Shown here piece after piece: positions 46,001-54,947 of a stretch of 64,000 bases of DNA (position 1 is the stretch's first letter; every line of letters begins with the position of its first letter). The DNA is from Luteitalea pratensis. GTDB taxonomy: Bacteria; Acidobacteriota; Vicinamibacteria; Vicinamibacterales; Vicinamibacteraceae. Location: positions 5,801,001 through 5,865,000 of the forward strand of contig NZ_CP015136.1 of the NCBI RefSeq assembly GCF_001618865.1, in the 5' to 3' direction. Below the pieces are notes generated by a model. That model searched no databases and was not told the origin of the DNA. It was given only the letters and a program-made list of their open reading frames with translations. A program made the translations under genes and the position numbers.

Positions 46001-46303
46001 CTACCACTTGAGGGAGGTGAAGGCATCGGGTGACAGCGTCTCCCGGTGCCGGAACAGGGCGATGATGATCGCCAGGCCGACGGCCGCTTCGGCCGCCGCG
46101 ACGGTCATCACGAAGAACGTGATGATCTGGCCCTCGACCGAGCCGTTGAACCGGCCCATCGCCACGAACGAGAGGTTCACGGCGTTGAGCATGATCTCTA
46201 CCGACAGCAGCAGCGTGATCAGGTTACGCCGCAGGAAGACGCCCGCGGTCCCGATGCTGAAGAGCAGGGCGGAGAGGAACAGGTAGTGGTTGAGCGTGAT
46301 CAT
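46001..46303 (-). CDS. nuoK: NADH-quinone oxidoreductase subunit K
   Basis: NuoK is a three-helix membrane subunit of complex I. The 100-residue product starts MITLNHYLFLSALLFSIGTA and has the conserved glutamates in LLLSVEIMLNAVNLSFVA and VAAAEAAVGLAIIIALFRHR. ATG 46303 gives the exact family length. It lies 16 bases downstream of nuoJ. Confidence 0.96.
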   Translation of the reverse strand: MITLNHYLFLSALLFSIGTAGVFLRRNLITLLLSVEIMLNAVNLSFVAMGRFNGSVEGQIITFFVMTVAAAEAAVGLAIIIALFRHRETLSPDAFTSLKW

Positions 46304-46319
46304 CGGCGGATGTCGATCC

Positions 46320-46835
46320 TCAGACGGTCTTCTTGGCCAGCACCACGGCGCCGACCATGGCGACGAGGATGAGGATCGAGGTGACCTCGAACGAGAACGC
46401 GTGGTCGCGGAAGAGCATGAGGCCGATGTCGCGCACCGAGGCGACACGCGCGGCGGCCTGTGGGTCCTCGACGAACGGAATCGCGCCGAGCCGGCTGAGC
46501 GCCCAGACGAGCATCGTGCCCATGCTGAGCGCGAGCAACGAGCCGTACACCTTCACGCCGCCAGGCACCGGCAGCTGTGCGCCGGGGGCGACGTCTTCTC
46601 GCGGCGCGTTGAGCAGCATCACCACGAAGAGGAACAGCACCATGATCGCGCCGGCGTAGACGACGATCTGGGTCACCGCGACGAACGGCGAATCGAGCCC
46701 GATATACAGGCCCGCCAGCGAGATGAACGACCCGATCAGCAGCAGGACGCTGTACATCGGGTTCCGCTGGCCGATCACGCCCAGCGAACTGACGATGGAG
46801 ATGGTGGCAAACAGGTAGAAGAGCCAGGGGGCCAC
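46320..46835 (-). CDS. nuoJ: NADH-quinone oxidoreductase subunit J
   Basis: NuoJ is a five-helix membrane subunit involved in coupling. The 171-residue product has RNPMYSVLLLIGSFISLAGL and AVTQIVVYAGAIMVLFLFVV. GTG 46835 has GGAG 8 bases upstream. It follows nuoH by 4 bases; nuoI, which normally lies between H and J, is absent. Confidence 0.95.
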   Translation of the reverse strand: MAPWLFYLFATISIVSSLGVIGQRNPMYSVLLLIGSFISLAGLYIGLDSPFVAVTQIVVYAGAIMVLFLFVVMLLNAPREDVAPGAQLPVPGGVKVYGSLLALSMGTMLVWALSRLGAIPFVEDPQAAARVASVRDIGLMLFRDHAFSFEVTSILILVAMVGAVVLAKKTV

Positions 46836-46839
46836 GGTC

Positions 46840-47883
46840 TCAGCTCCAGTAGAGAACGCCGGCCGCAGTCACCAGCAGGTTGACGATCGAGAGCGGCAGC
46901 AGCCGCTTCCAGCCGAAGTCCATCAGCTGGTCGTACCGGTAGCGCGGCAGCGTCCACCGCATCCAGATGTAGAAGAACAGCAGGGCCGCGATCTTGCCGA
47001 GGAACCACAACGGCCCAAGCCAATCGGGCAGACCCGGCACGTAGAAGCCACCGAGGAAGAGGCTCACCGCCACGCCGGAGACGACCACCATGTTGACGTA
47101 CTCAGCCAGGAAGAACAGCGCGAACGACATCGAGCTGTACTCGGTGTGGTACCCGGCCACCAGTTCCTGCTCCGCCTCGGGAAAGTCGAACGGTGCCCGG
47201 TTGGTCTCGGCGATGCCGGCCACGAAGAAGATGAAGAAGCCGACGGGCGCGAGGAACACGTACCACTTCGGCACCGGCAGGACGTGGAAGAGCCACCAGG
47301 CACCGGCCTGCGCGTCGACGATGTCGCGCAGTGACAGCGAATTCGCGATCACCAGCACCGAAGCGAGCGACATCCCGTACGCCAGCTCGTAACTCACCAT
47401 CTGCGCCGAGCTGCGCAGACCGCCGAGCAAAGAGTACTTGCTGTTGGATGCCCAGCCGGCGAGAACGATGCCGTAGATGCCCATCGAGGTGATGGCAAAC
47501 ACCACCAGCACCGCGACGTTGAGGTCGGCCACCTGCAGCGGGACCGGCTTCTCCAGCAGCCCGAAGAACGTCGTCGGCGGACCGAACGGGATCACCGCGA
47601 ACGCCGCGAACGCGGTGGTCGCCGAGAGTATCGGTGCGAGGTAGAAGAGCAACTTGTCGGCTGCCTTCGGCCGCAGCTCCTCCTTGAAGATCAGCTTGAC
47701 GATGTCGGCGACGGGCTGGAGGAGACCGAGTGGCCCTACACGGTTTGGACCCACGCGCTGCTGGGCCCAGCCGGAGATCTTCCTCTCGAAGTAGACGAGC
47801 ACCGCCGCGGACATCAGCAGCGCGAAGAAGACGACGCCAATGAGCGTCAGCTGGAAGACGAGACTGAAACTGATCGTCGGCAC
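46840..47883 (-). CDS. nuoH: NADH-quinone oxidoreductase subunit H
   Basis: NuoH forms much of the quinone-binding channel. The 347-residue polytopic product has the family blocks [60 protein letters not shown] and [17 protein letters not shown]. It starts at GTG 47883. nuoF ends 12 bases upstream, leaving no room for nuoG. Confidence 0.96.
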   Translation of the reverse strand: MPTISFSLVFQLTLIGVVFFALLMSAAVLVYFERKISGWAQQRVGPNRVGPLGLLQPVADIVKLIFKEELRPKAADKLLFYLAPILSATTAFAAFAVIPFGPPTTFFGLLEKPVPLQVADLNVAVLVVFAITSMGIYGIVLAGWASNSKYSLLGGLRSSAQMVSYELAYGMSLASVLVIANSLSLRDIVDAQAGAWWLFHVLPVPKWYVFLAPVGFFIFFVAGIAETNRAPFDFPEAEQELVAGYHTEYSSMSFALFFLAEYVNMVVVSGVAVSLFLGGFYVPGLPDWLGPLWFLGKIAALLFFYIWMRWTLPRYRYDQLMDFGWKRLLPLSIVNLLVTAAGVLYWS

Positions 47884-47895
47884 GGGCTCTTCTCG

Positions 47896-49194
47896 TTAGT
47901 GCGCGCTGACGGGCTCGGCCGCGCGGAAGTCGCTCTGCACGGGCGACTCGCCCGTCCGGATGTAGGTCTCGTACTCGCCGCGGAAATGCTGGATGGTGCT
48001 CAGCACCGGGGCGATCTCGGCGTCACCGAAGGGACACAGGGTCTTGCCGCCGATGTTGTCGCACACGCTGAGCAGCAGCTCCACGTCCCGCGGCTCGCCG
48101 TCACCCCGCTCGATCTTGTCGAGGATCTTGTACAGCCAGTCCACCCCTTCACGGCACGGCGTGCACTTGCCGCAGGACTCGTGCTTGTAGAAGTGGGTCA
48201 GGTTCTTGGCCACCCAGACCATGCTGGTGGTCTCGTCCATGACGATGATCGCCGCGGAGCCGAGCATCGAGCCCGCCGCCACCATGCCGTCGAAGCTCAG
48301 GTGGGTGTCGAGCTTGTCGGGCATCAGGACGGGCGTCGAGGAACCACCGGGGATGACCGCCTTGAGCTGACGATCGCCGCGGATGCCGCCGGCGTAGTCG
48401 TAAATCAGCTGCCGCAGCGTGGTGTCCATCGGCGCCTCGTAGACGCCGGGCTTCTTCACGTGGCCGCTGACGCAGAACAGCTTCGGGCCGGTGTTCTTGT
48501 CGGGGCCGATGCCAGCGAACCACTCGTGGCCCTTCTCGATGATCAGGGGCACGTTGCAGATCGTCTCGACGTTGTTGACCACGGTCGGGCAGCCGTAGAG
48601 GCCGACGACGGCCGGGAAGGGCGGCTTGAGGCGCGGCTGCGCGCGCTTGCCTTCGAGCGACTCGATGAGCGCGGTTTCCTCACCGGCCTCGTAGGCGCCG
48701 GCGCCGCGATGGATCCAGATGTCGCAGTCCTCGCCAGAGCCGAGGATGTTCTTGCCGACGTAGCCGGCCTGGCGCGCCTTGGCGAGTTCGGCCTCCATCT
48801 GCTTCTGCAGGTGGTAGAACTCGCCCCGGATGTAGATGTAGCAGGTCCTCGCGCCGATGGCGCGGCACGCGATCACGCAACCCTCGAACAGCAGGTGCGG
48901 ATTGCGCTCGAGCAGCACGTGATCCTTGAAGGTGCCCGGCTCACTCTCGTCGGCGTTGACGCACAGGTACTTCGGCTTCGGGTTGTCCTTGGGGACGAAG
49001 GACCACTTCAGGCCGGTCGGGAAGCCGGCGCCGCCGCGGCCACGCAGTCCCGACTTCTTGACCGTGTCGACGATCGCCTCGGGCGTCATCCCGAGCGCGG
49101 TCTTCAGCGCCTGGTAGCCGCCGTGCTGGACGTAGAAATCCAGCGTGTGCCCCCCGGGCTCGTTGACGTATTTCGTGAGGACCGGTTCGAACAT
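47896..49194 (-). CDS. nuoF: NADH-quinone oxidoreductase subunit F
   Basis: NuoF carries FMN, the NADH site and cluster N3. The 432-residue product has SGLRGRGGAGFPTGLKWSFV (FMN/NADH), a segment with EEGALIE-like ETALIESLEG, PPFPAVVGLYGCPTVVNNVE and the 4Fe-4S motif ESCGKCTPCREG with the distant fourth Cys near ..GGKTLCPFGD. ATG 49194 is 2 bases after the nuoE stop. Confidence 0.96.
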   Translation of the reverse strand: MFEPVLTKYVNEPGGHTLDFYVQHGGYQALKTALGMTPEAIVDTVKKSGLRGRGGAGFPTGLKWSFVPKDNPKPKYLCVNADESEPGTFKDHVLLERNPHLLFEGCVIACRAIGARTCYIYIRGEFYHLQKQMEAELAKARQAGYVGKNILGSGEDCDIWIHRGAGAYEAGEETALIESLEGKRAQPRLKPPFPAVVGLYGCPTVVNNVETICNVPLIIEKGHEWFAGIGPDKNTGPKLFCVSGHVKKPGVYEAPMDTTLRQLIYDYAGGIRGDRQLKAVIPGGSSTPVLMPDKLDTHLSFDGMVAAGSMLGSAAIIVMDETTSMVWVAKNLTHFYKHESCGKCTPCREGVDWLYKILDKIERGDGEPRDVELLLSVCDNIGGKTLCPFGDAEIAPVLSTIQHFRGEYETYIRTGESPVQSDFRAAEPVSAH

Positions 49195-49196
49195 GA

Positions 49197-49802
49197 TCAG
49201 GCGCGCTCCTTCACGAGATGGCAGCCATTCAGCGAAGCAAGACCCTTCGCGCGCAGCCCGTCGACCAGGGTCGCGACGTCGCCCGGTCCCTGGCACTCGG
49301 CCCAGTGCTCGTTGTTCACCATGATCACGGGCGCCCGGTCACAGGCCCCGAGGCACTCGAACTCCATCACCGTGAACATGCCGTCGGCGGTGGTCTCGTT
49401 CGGCTTCACGTGCAGGTGCTTGCACAACTCGGCGGTGACCTTCTCCGCGCCGTTGAGCGCACACGACAACGTGCGGCACACCTGCAGCACGTAGGTGCCG
49501 ACCGGCTTCGTGAAGAACATCACGTAGTAGGTGACCACGTCCTCGACGTCAGCCGGCGTGCAGCCGATCACCTCGGCGACGTGCCGCATCGCATTGCCGG
49601 TGATGTGGCCCTGCTGCGCCTGCACCATGTAGAGCGCGGAGATCACAGCGGACTTGCGGCGCTCAGGCGGGTAGTGCGTACACAGCTCCTCGAGCTGGGC
49701 GCGATGTTCCGGCGTGAACGCGAAGTCCGCCCCTGCTTCCGGGATGAAGCGTTCACTCTTGTGCCAGCCCTCACCGTAGGGCATCTGCGGGTGGAAACTC
49801 AT
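49197..49802 (-). CDS. nuoE: NADH-quinone oxidoreductase subunit E
   Basis: NuoE binds the 2Fe-2S cluster N1a. The 201-residue product has YPPERRKSAVISALYMVQAQ and the four cysteines in two pairs: CRTLSC and CLGAC. It has a longer N-terminus than E. coli (starting MSFHPQMPYGEGWHKSERFI). ATG 49802 overlaps the nuoD stop as ATGA. Confidence 0.95.
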   Translation of the reverse strand: MSFHPQMPYGEGWHKSERFIPEAGADFAFTPEHRAQLEELCTHYPPERRKSAVISALYMVQAQQGHITGNAMRHVAEVIGCTPADVEDVVTYYVMFFTKPVGTYVLQVCRTLSCALNGAEKVTAELCKHLHVKPNETTADGMFTVMEFECLGACDRAPVIMVNNEHWAECQGPGDVATLVDGLRAKGLASLNGCHLVKERA

Positions 49803-50980
49803 CGATCCGAATCTCCCATCACGACGTCGACCGACCCGATTATCGCGATCACGTCGGCAATCAGGCCGCCGGCAATCAGCTTGGGCAAGGCCTGCAGCGC
49901 CAGAAACGTCGGCGGGCGCGACTTGACGCGTACGGGACGGTTGGCGCCGTCCGACACCACGTAGAAGCCCTGCTCGCCGCGCGGGCCCTCGATGGGCACG
50001 TACGCCTCGCCTGCGGGCACGGTGAAACCCTGCGAGTAGATCAGGAAGTGCTGGATGAGCGCTTCCATCTCCGAATAGACCTTGTCCTTGGGCGGCGGCA
50101 CGATGCGCGGGTCGTCCACGCCCCAGGCGCCTGTCGGGGTGATCCTCGCGATGGCCTGCTTGCAGATCCGCCAGCTCTCGCGCATCTCGGCGACGCGGGT
50201 CAGGTAGCGCGCGTAGACGTCGCCGACCTGCTGCGTCGGCACCTCGAAGTCGTAGGTCGCGTAGGTGAGATACGGAAACGCCCTGCGCACGTCGTACTTC
50301 ACGCCGGAACCGCGCGCAATCGGGCCGAGCAGGCCCCAGTCGAGCACGTCCTGCCTGGTCAGGATGCCGACGCCCTTCGTCCGGCCGAGCCAGATCGAGT
50401 TCTTCGTCAGCATGCCCTCGTACTCGTCCATCTTCCCGGGGAAGCGGTCGAGGAAGGCGTTGACGGCGTCGTGGAAGCCGCTCGGCAGGTCCTCGCGGAG
50501 TCCGCCGACGCGGAGGTAGCTCGGAAACAGGCGGAAGCCTGCCAGCATCTCGTTGATGTTGAGCAGCAACTCCCGCTCGCGGAAGCAGTACATCATCATC
50601 GTGATGGCGCCGATTTCCATCCCGTGGGTGCCGAGCCACACCAGGTGACTCGAGATGCGCTGCAGTTCCGCGATGAGCACGCGGATCTCCTGCACGCGCT
50701 CGGGTACCTCGATGCCCAGCAGCTTCTCCACCGACAGCACGTAGGCCAGGGCATTGGACTGTGGCCCGAGGTAGTCCATGCGCTCGACGAGCGGCACTAT
50801 CTGCTGCCACTTCTTCTGTTCGGCCGTCTTCTCGATGCCCGTATGCAGGTAGCCGATCGTGGGCTGGGCGCTCACGATCTGTTCGCCATCGAGTTCGATG
50901 ACGAGGCGCAGCACGCCATGCGTGGCGGGGTGCTGCGGCCCCATGTTCACCGTCATCGTTTCAGTGCGGATTTCAGCCAT
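49799..50980 (-). CDS. nuoD: NADH-quinone oxidoreductase subunit D
   Basis: NuoD, the 49-kDa-type subunit, forms the quinone site with NuoB. The 393-residue product starts MAEIRTETMTVNMGPQHPAT and has HGVLRLVIELDGE, PTIGYLHTGIEKTAE and RMDYLGPQSNALAY, ending in a conserved IAIIGSVDVVMGDSDR. ATG 50980 is the start. NuoC is a separate gene, so there is no C-D fusion. Confidence 0.97.
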   Translation of the reverse strand: MAEIRTETMTVNMGPQHPATHGVLRLVIELDGEQIVSAQPTIGYLHTGIEKTAEQKKWQQIVPLVERMDYLGPQSNALAYVLSVEKLLGIEVPERVQEIRVLIAELQRISSHLVWLGTHGMEIGAITMMMYCFRERELLLNINEMLAGFRLFPSYLRVGGLREDLPSGFHDAVNAFLDRFPGKMDEYEGMLTKNSIWLGRTKGVGILTRQDVLDWGLLGPIARGSGVKYDVRRAFPYLTYATYDFEVPTQQVGDVYARYLTRVAEMRESWRICKQAIARITPTGAWGVDDPRIVPPPKDKVYSEMEALIQHFLIYSQGFTVPAGEAYVPIEGPRGEQGFYVVSDGANRPVRVKSRPPTFLALQALPKLIAGGLIADVIAIIGSVDVVMGDSDR

Positions 50981-51176
50981 ATCTGGACTACAGGCGACGG
51001 CCTTGCGGACAACGAGACAGGACTCAGGCTCCACCACTGACGTGCAGCCTGCAGCCTGAGGTCTGCAGCCTGCCCGCACGCCTGCGGTCAGGCCGCGAGC
51101 GCGCGTTCGATGTCGTCACACGGCGCGTTCCGCCATCTCGTCGACGGCGTGAAGGCACGTGTGCTGACGGTGTCGT
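50981..51176. other. 196-base gap between nuoC and nuoD with a heptad patch
   Basis: This is the only sizeable gap inside the operon. Near 51041-51082 GCAGCCT-type 7-base units recur (GCAGCCT, GCAGCCT, GAGGTCT, GCAGCCT). The remaining sequence shows no gene, terminator or good promoter. Confidence 0.55.
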
Positions 51177-51770
51177 TCATTGCACGTCGAAGCCCGCGCT
51201 CACCCCGGCGGCGCGCTTCTGCCGCTCGATGTTGCGCACGAACTCCTCTTCGGTCACCTGCAACGCCTGTCCGATGTCGACCGCCTTGTGGATCTGCACC
51301 GGATAGTCCTTGCGCGCGGGGTAGCCCTCCCAGTCCTCGGGCATCAGGATGCGCCGCAGGTCTGGATGGCCGTCGAAAGCCACGCCGAAGAGGTCGAACA
51401 CTTCGCGCTCGTACCAGTTGGCATTCGGATAGATGCGGACGATCGTCGGCATCATCGGCGCTTCGCCGCCGATGCGGACCTTGACGCGTAGGCGCTGCGG
51501 CGGCGGCGCGCCGGAGCCGAGCGCCTCGGCGCCCATCGAGACGAAGTGGTAGACCACCTCGAATCGAGGCTCCCGCGGCCAGTAATCCGCCGCCGTCAAT
51601 TCGGCCAGTACCTGGAACTGCAGCGACGGATGCTCACGCAACTGGCGCGCCACACGCTCGATCGCCTCGGCCGGTACGGCGATGGCGGGCTGATCGACCG
51701 ATGGCACCTCTTCGATCACCACGTCCGGCAGGACCTGCCGCAGCGCCTCCAATCGGGTCGCGATGTCCAT
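51177..51770 (-). CDS. nuoC: NADH-quinone oxidoreductase subunit C
   Basis: NuoC is the 30-kDa-type peripheral subunit. The 197-residue product has RFEVVYHFVSMG, VRIYPNANWYEREVFDLFGV and FDGHPDLRRILMPEDWEGYP with the following RKDYPVQ, the family signature. ATG 51770 is 5 bases downstream of nuoB. The last part carries a short tail (KRAAGVSAGFDVQ). Confidence 0.95.
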   Translation of the reverse strand: MDIATRLEALRQVLPDVVIEEVPSVDQPAIAVPAEAIERVARQLREHPSLQFQVLAELTAADYWPREPRFEVVYHFVSMGAEALGSGAPPPQRLRVKVRIGGEAPMMPTIVRIYPNANWYEREVFDLFGVAFDGHPDLRRILMPEDWEGYPARKDYPVQIHKAVDIGQALQVTEEEFVRNIERQKRAAGVSAGFDVQ

Positions 51771-51775
51771 GGCGA

Positions 51776-52252
51776 TCAGCCCCAGTTCATCAGCGGCTGT
51801 GGCGTGCGCGCCATCTTCCGCTGCAGTTGGACGATCCCGTAGATCAGCGACTCGGGCCGTGGCGGGCACCCGGGCACGAACACGTCCACCGGGACGACCT
51901 GGTCGACGCCCTGGACGATCGCGTAGTTGTCGAAGATGCCGCCGACCGACGCGCACGCGCCCATGGAGATCACCCACTTGGGCTCGGGCATCTGGTCGTA
52001 CACGCGGCGCAGGGCCGGCGCCATCTTTCGCGACAGGCGGCCGGCGACGATCATCAGGTCGGCCTGGCGCGGCGACCCTCGAAAGACCTCCGCGCCGAAG
52101 CGCGCGACGTCGTAGCGGTTGGCCGCCATCGCCATCATCTCGATGGCGCAGCAGGCCAAGCCGAACGAGACCGGCCAGATCGCCGAGCGGCGGGCCCAGC
52201 CCACCAGCTTGTCGACCGTCGTGGTCAGTACCGGAATCTCTATGTCAGCCAT
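51776..52252 (-). CDS. nuoB: NADH-quinone oxidoreductase subunit B
   Basis: NuoB holds cluster N2, which passes electrons to quinone. The 158-residue product has [20 protein letters not shown] (tandem Cys), a Cys in [20 protein letters not shown] and the last in [17 protein letters not shown]. The start is ATG 52252. Confidence 0.97.
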   Translation of the reverse strand: MADIEIPVLTTTVDKLVGWARRSAIWPVSFGLACCAIEMMAMAANRYDVARFGAEVFRGSPRQADLMIVAGRLSRKMAPALRRVYDQMPEPKWVISMGACASVGGIFDNYAIVQGVDQVVPVDVFVPGCPPRPESLIYGIVQLQRKMARTPQPLMNWG

Positions 52253-52297
52253 GACTTTGCGGTCCGTTCAGGTCAGGTCGGCAGCAGCGAGGCGCGA

Positions 52298-52660
52298 TCA
52301 ATCCTGGGTATTCCAGTCCAGGGCACCCTTCCGCCAGACGTAGGCGTACCCGGAGAGGAGGATCAGGAAGAACACGAGGATCTGCACGAACCCGGTCCAG
52401 CGCAGCTCGCGCAGCGCCACGGCCCAGGGGTACAGGAAGGCCACCTCGATGTCGAACAACAGGAAAATCATCGCCACCAGGTAGAAACGGACCGACATGC
52501 GCTCGCGCGCATCGCCCACCGGCGGCATACCGCATTCGTAGGGCGCCAGTTTCTCGGCCGTCGGATTGCGCGGCCCCAGGAACTGCGACAGGAACACGTT
52601 GCCCGCGGCGAAGGAGAAGCCGAAGGCCATCAGCAGCAGAATGGGAAGCCAGCCGTCCAT
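52298..52660 (-). CDS. nuoA: NADH-quinone oxidoreductase subunit A
   Basis: NuoA is a three-helix membrane subunit with the loop near the quinone site. The 120-residue product starts MDGWLPILLLMAFGFSFAAG and has PYECGMPPVGDARERMSVRF and LVAMIFLLFDIEVAFLYPWA. It is the first gene of the nuo operon. ATG 52660 gives the family length; longer in-frame starts are not supported. Confidence 0.96.
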   Translation of the reverse strand: MDGWLPILLLMAFGFSFAAGNVFLSQFLGPRNPTAEKLAPYECGMPPVGDARERMSVRFYLVAMIFLLFDIEVAFLYPWAVALRELRWTGFVQILVFFLILLSGYAYVWRKGALDWNTQD

Positions 52661-52794
52661 GCGAGTTGGTCGCCGCGTGCGCGGCGGAGGTGGCGCTTGT
52701 GAAAGTTTGCGCAAGCGTGGCCGCGCGTGCCCATCACACGCGCCCCGCTCGACCCGTCCGTCGGCATGTCCGCCGACCAGACTTGAACCCGTAG

Positions 52795-52823
52795 ATGCTA
52801 GCCCGCAACGCACTCATCTGCAA
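52795..52823 (-). promoter_or_regulatory. Candidate nuo operon promoter
   Basis: TTGCAG, a 17-base spacer and TAGCAT are found on the minus strand, about 130 bases upstream of nuoA, in the gap to the divergent glycosyltransferase (52661-52901, no other gene seen). Confidence 0.45.
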
Positions 52824-52901
52824 ACGACGGCGCACGAATCGCGACGCGGCGAGCCGCGCGGCGGTCCGCAATCGCGCCCGGGATCGGGCAGAATCCTGCA
52901 G

Positions 52902-54821
52902 ATGCGTGTCGCCTGGTTCTCGCCGTTGCCGCCCGTCCATTCGGGCATCGCGGCCTACAGCGTGGATGTGCTCGCCGGCTTACGCGAGCGACACCAGCTG
53001 GACCTGTACGTGGATGACCCGGTCTGGCACGCCGCCGGCGGACGCCTGCACGCGGGCGCCGGGCCCGGCATCGCCCCGCAGGCCGGACCCTTCGACCTGC
53101 CTCTCTACCGGGCCTTCGACTTCCCCGTCCAGCAGGATCGCGCGCCGTACGACCTCATCGTCTATCAGCTCGGCAACGCCGCGTGCCACCGCTTCATGTG
53201 GCCGTACCTGCTGCGCTGGCCCGGACTCGTCGTGCTGCACGATGCGGCCCTCCATCACGCCCGGGCACAAGCGCTGCTCGCCGATCGCCGCGCCGACGAC
53301 TATCGCGCCGAGTTCCGTTTCAACCACCCGGGCATCGACCCGCGCGTCGCCGATTTCGTCGTCGCAGGCCTGCAGGGGTCGCCTTACTACCTGTGGCCGA
53401 TGCTGCGCCTCGTCCTGGAGCGGGCCCGCGCCGTGGTGGTGCACAGCGACCCAGTGCGCCAGGCCCTCGCCGAGGAATTCCCGGAAGCGCCTCTCACGAC
53501 GGTATCGATGGGGGTGCCGGACCCTTGGGAGAACGCCGACCGCCGAACGCCGAACGCTGAAGTACCGGGTACCGGGTACCGGGTACCGGGTACCGGGGAA
53601 ATCGCCGACCGTCAAACGCCGGACGCTGACGGCACGCGCGATCTGCCGGGAAGATCACCGACCGTCGAGCAAGCTCGACGGCTACAGCAGGGGAACGCCG
53701 AACGCCGAACGCCGAACGCTGACGCACCGGGTACCGGGTACCGGGTACCGGGTACCGGGGATATCGCCGACCGTCAAACGCCGGACGCTGACGGCACGCG
53801 CGATCTGCCGGGAAGATCACTGACCGTCGAGCAAGCTCGACGGCTACAGCAAGGGAACGCCGAACGCCGAACGCCGAACGCTGAAGCACCGGGCACCGGG
53901 TTCCGGGCACCGGGCACCGGGGAGAACGTCGAACGTGGAACGCTGAACGCTGAAGGGCCGGGAACCGGGAATCGGGCACCGGGAGCCGGGCGTACGTCGT
54001 ACGCCGAGGAGCAGGCGGCGACTCCCCACTTCCGACTCCCGCCCCCCGACGTTGAAGCGAAGGCCGAAGGCCGACTGCCGAAGGCCGACCTGGTTCTGGC
54101 GGCGTTTGGCGTGATCACGCCTGAAAAGCGCATCCTGCCGATTCTTCGGGCACTGGCTGTCATCCGGGACGAGGCGCCGCACGTGCGGCTGAGGCTGGTC
54201 GGCGAGATTGGCGAGCACTATGCCCTGTGGCAGGACGTGGCACGCACCGGGACACGCGACCTGATCGAGGTGACCGGCTACGTGGACGACGAGCAGCTCG
54301 CGGCAGAACTCCGGGGCGCGGATGTGTGCCTCTGCCTGCGCTGGCCCACGGCACGGGAGACGTCGGCCTCCTGGCTGCGCTGCCTGGCGGCCGGCAAGCC
54401 GACCGTCGTGCCCGACCAGCTCAGCATTGTCGATGTCCCGACGATCGACCCGCGCCACTGGCAGTTGAAACACGACCGTTCGGACGCCGCGTCCGTGTTC
54501 CAACCGCCGGACGCGTCCCGCGCCGTCGCGGTATCGGTCGAATTGGCCGACGAAGAAGCGATGATCCGCCAGGCCCTGCGCCGCCTCGTCGCCGACAGCG
54601 ATCTGCGCCGTTCGCTCGGCGAGCGTGCCCGAGCGTGGTGGGAGGCCCACCACACGCTCGCCCGGATGCAGCGGGACTACACGCGTGTGATGGAGTGGGC
54701 CGCGGGTCTCCCGCTCCCCGAGTGGCCGGCCGACGCGCCCCCGCATCTGCACCCGGATCCGGCGGAGAGGGCCCGGCGCATGGCGGCGCCGTTCGGCGTG
54801 GAAGTTGATATTCTTCGGTGA
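52902..54821 (+). CDS. GT4-type glycosyltransferase carrying a large repeat insertion
   Basis: This 639-residue GT-B protein starts MRVAWFSPLPPVHSGIAAYS. The N-terminal Rossmann half runs to about residue 209 (HSDPVRQALAEEF, VSMGVPDPW). The donor-binding half resumes at about 396 with LVLAAFGVITPEKRILPILR, VTGYVDDEQLAAELRGADVC, CLRWPTARETSAS. Between them residues about 210-395 are repeat-coded: NAERRTP, GTGYRVPGTG and a 54-residue unit present twice. Without it the protein would be about 450 residues, the normal size. Sugar and acceptor are unknown. Divergent from nuoA. Confidence 0.85.
   Translation: MRVAWFSPLPPVHSGIAAYSVDVLAGLRERHQLDLYVDDPVWHAAGGRLHAGAGPGIAPQAGPFDLPLYRAFDFPVQQDRAPYDLIVYQLGNAACHRFMWPYLLRWPGLVVLHDAALHHARAQALLADRRADDYRAEFRFNHPGIDPRVADFVVAGLQGSPYYLWPMLRLVLERARAVVVHSDPVRQALAEEFPEAPLTTVSMGVPDPWENADRRTPNAEVPGTGYRVPGTGEIADRQTPDADGTRDLPGRSPTVEQARRLQQGNAERRTPNADAPGTGYRVPGTGDIADRQTPDADGTRDLPGRSLTVEQARRLQQGNAERRTPNAEAPGTGFRAPGTGENVERGTLNAEGPGTGNRAPGAGRTSYAEEQAATPHFRLPPPDVEAKAEGRLPKADLVLAAFGVITPEKRILPILRALAVIRDEAPHVRLRLVGEIGEHYALWQDVARTGTRDLIEVTGYVDDEQLAAELRGADVCLCLRWPTARETSASWLRCLAAGKPTVVPDQLSIVDVPTIDPRHWQLKHDRSDAASVFQPPDASRAVAVSVELADEEAMIRQALRRLVADSDLRRSLGERARAWWEAHHTLARMQRDYTRVMEWAAGLPLPEWPADAPPHLHPDPAERARRMAAPFGVEVDILR
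53529..54090. repeat. In-frame repeat block inside the GT4 gene, with a 162-bp tandem duplication
   Basis: The block mixes GAACGCC heptads, GGTACCG heptads, two copies of palindrome CCGTCGAGC/GCTCGACGG followed by CTACA (53663-53688 and 53825-53850), GGGCACC heptads and a four-unit GAAGGCC module (54059-54090). Two 162-bp units (from 53601 and 53763) are almost identical; 162 is a multiple of 3. The reading frame is open throughout. Confidence 0.9.
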
Positions 54822-54825
54822 AGCA

Positions 54826-54947
54826 ACCGGGTACCGGGTACCGGGTGCCGTAGACCGGGCACCGGGCACCGAAATTGATGCCTGATGCCTCATGCTTGAG
54901 GCTTGAGGCTTGAGGCTTGAGGCTTGAGACTTGAGGCTTGAGACTTG
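54826..54947. repeat. Heptad arrays leading into thiS
   Basis: GGTACCG and GGGCACC units (54826-54872) are followed by at least eight GCTTGAG/ACTTGAG units (about 54893-54947). The last unit supplies the TTG start of thiS. Confidence 0.85.

Noticed and set aside
53529-54090. CRISPR-like array
   Set aside because: Repeats are 7-base units and a direct 162-bp duplication, not 25-40-base repeats with unique spacers; no cas gene is nearby and the block is an open frame.
54893-54947. Possible TPP riboswitch upstream of thiS
   Set aside because: CTGAGA-like and ACCTGA-like strings occur in the heptad families of this genome, but the sequence before thiS is a plain GCTTGAG array without the conserved THI-box helices.
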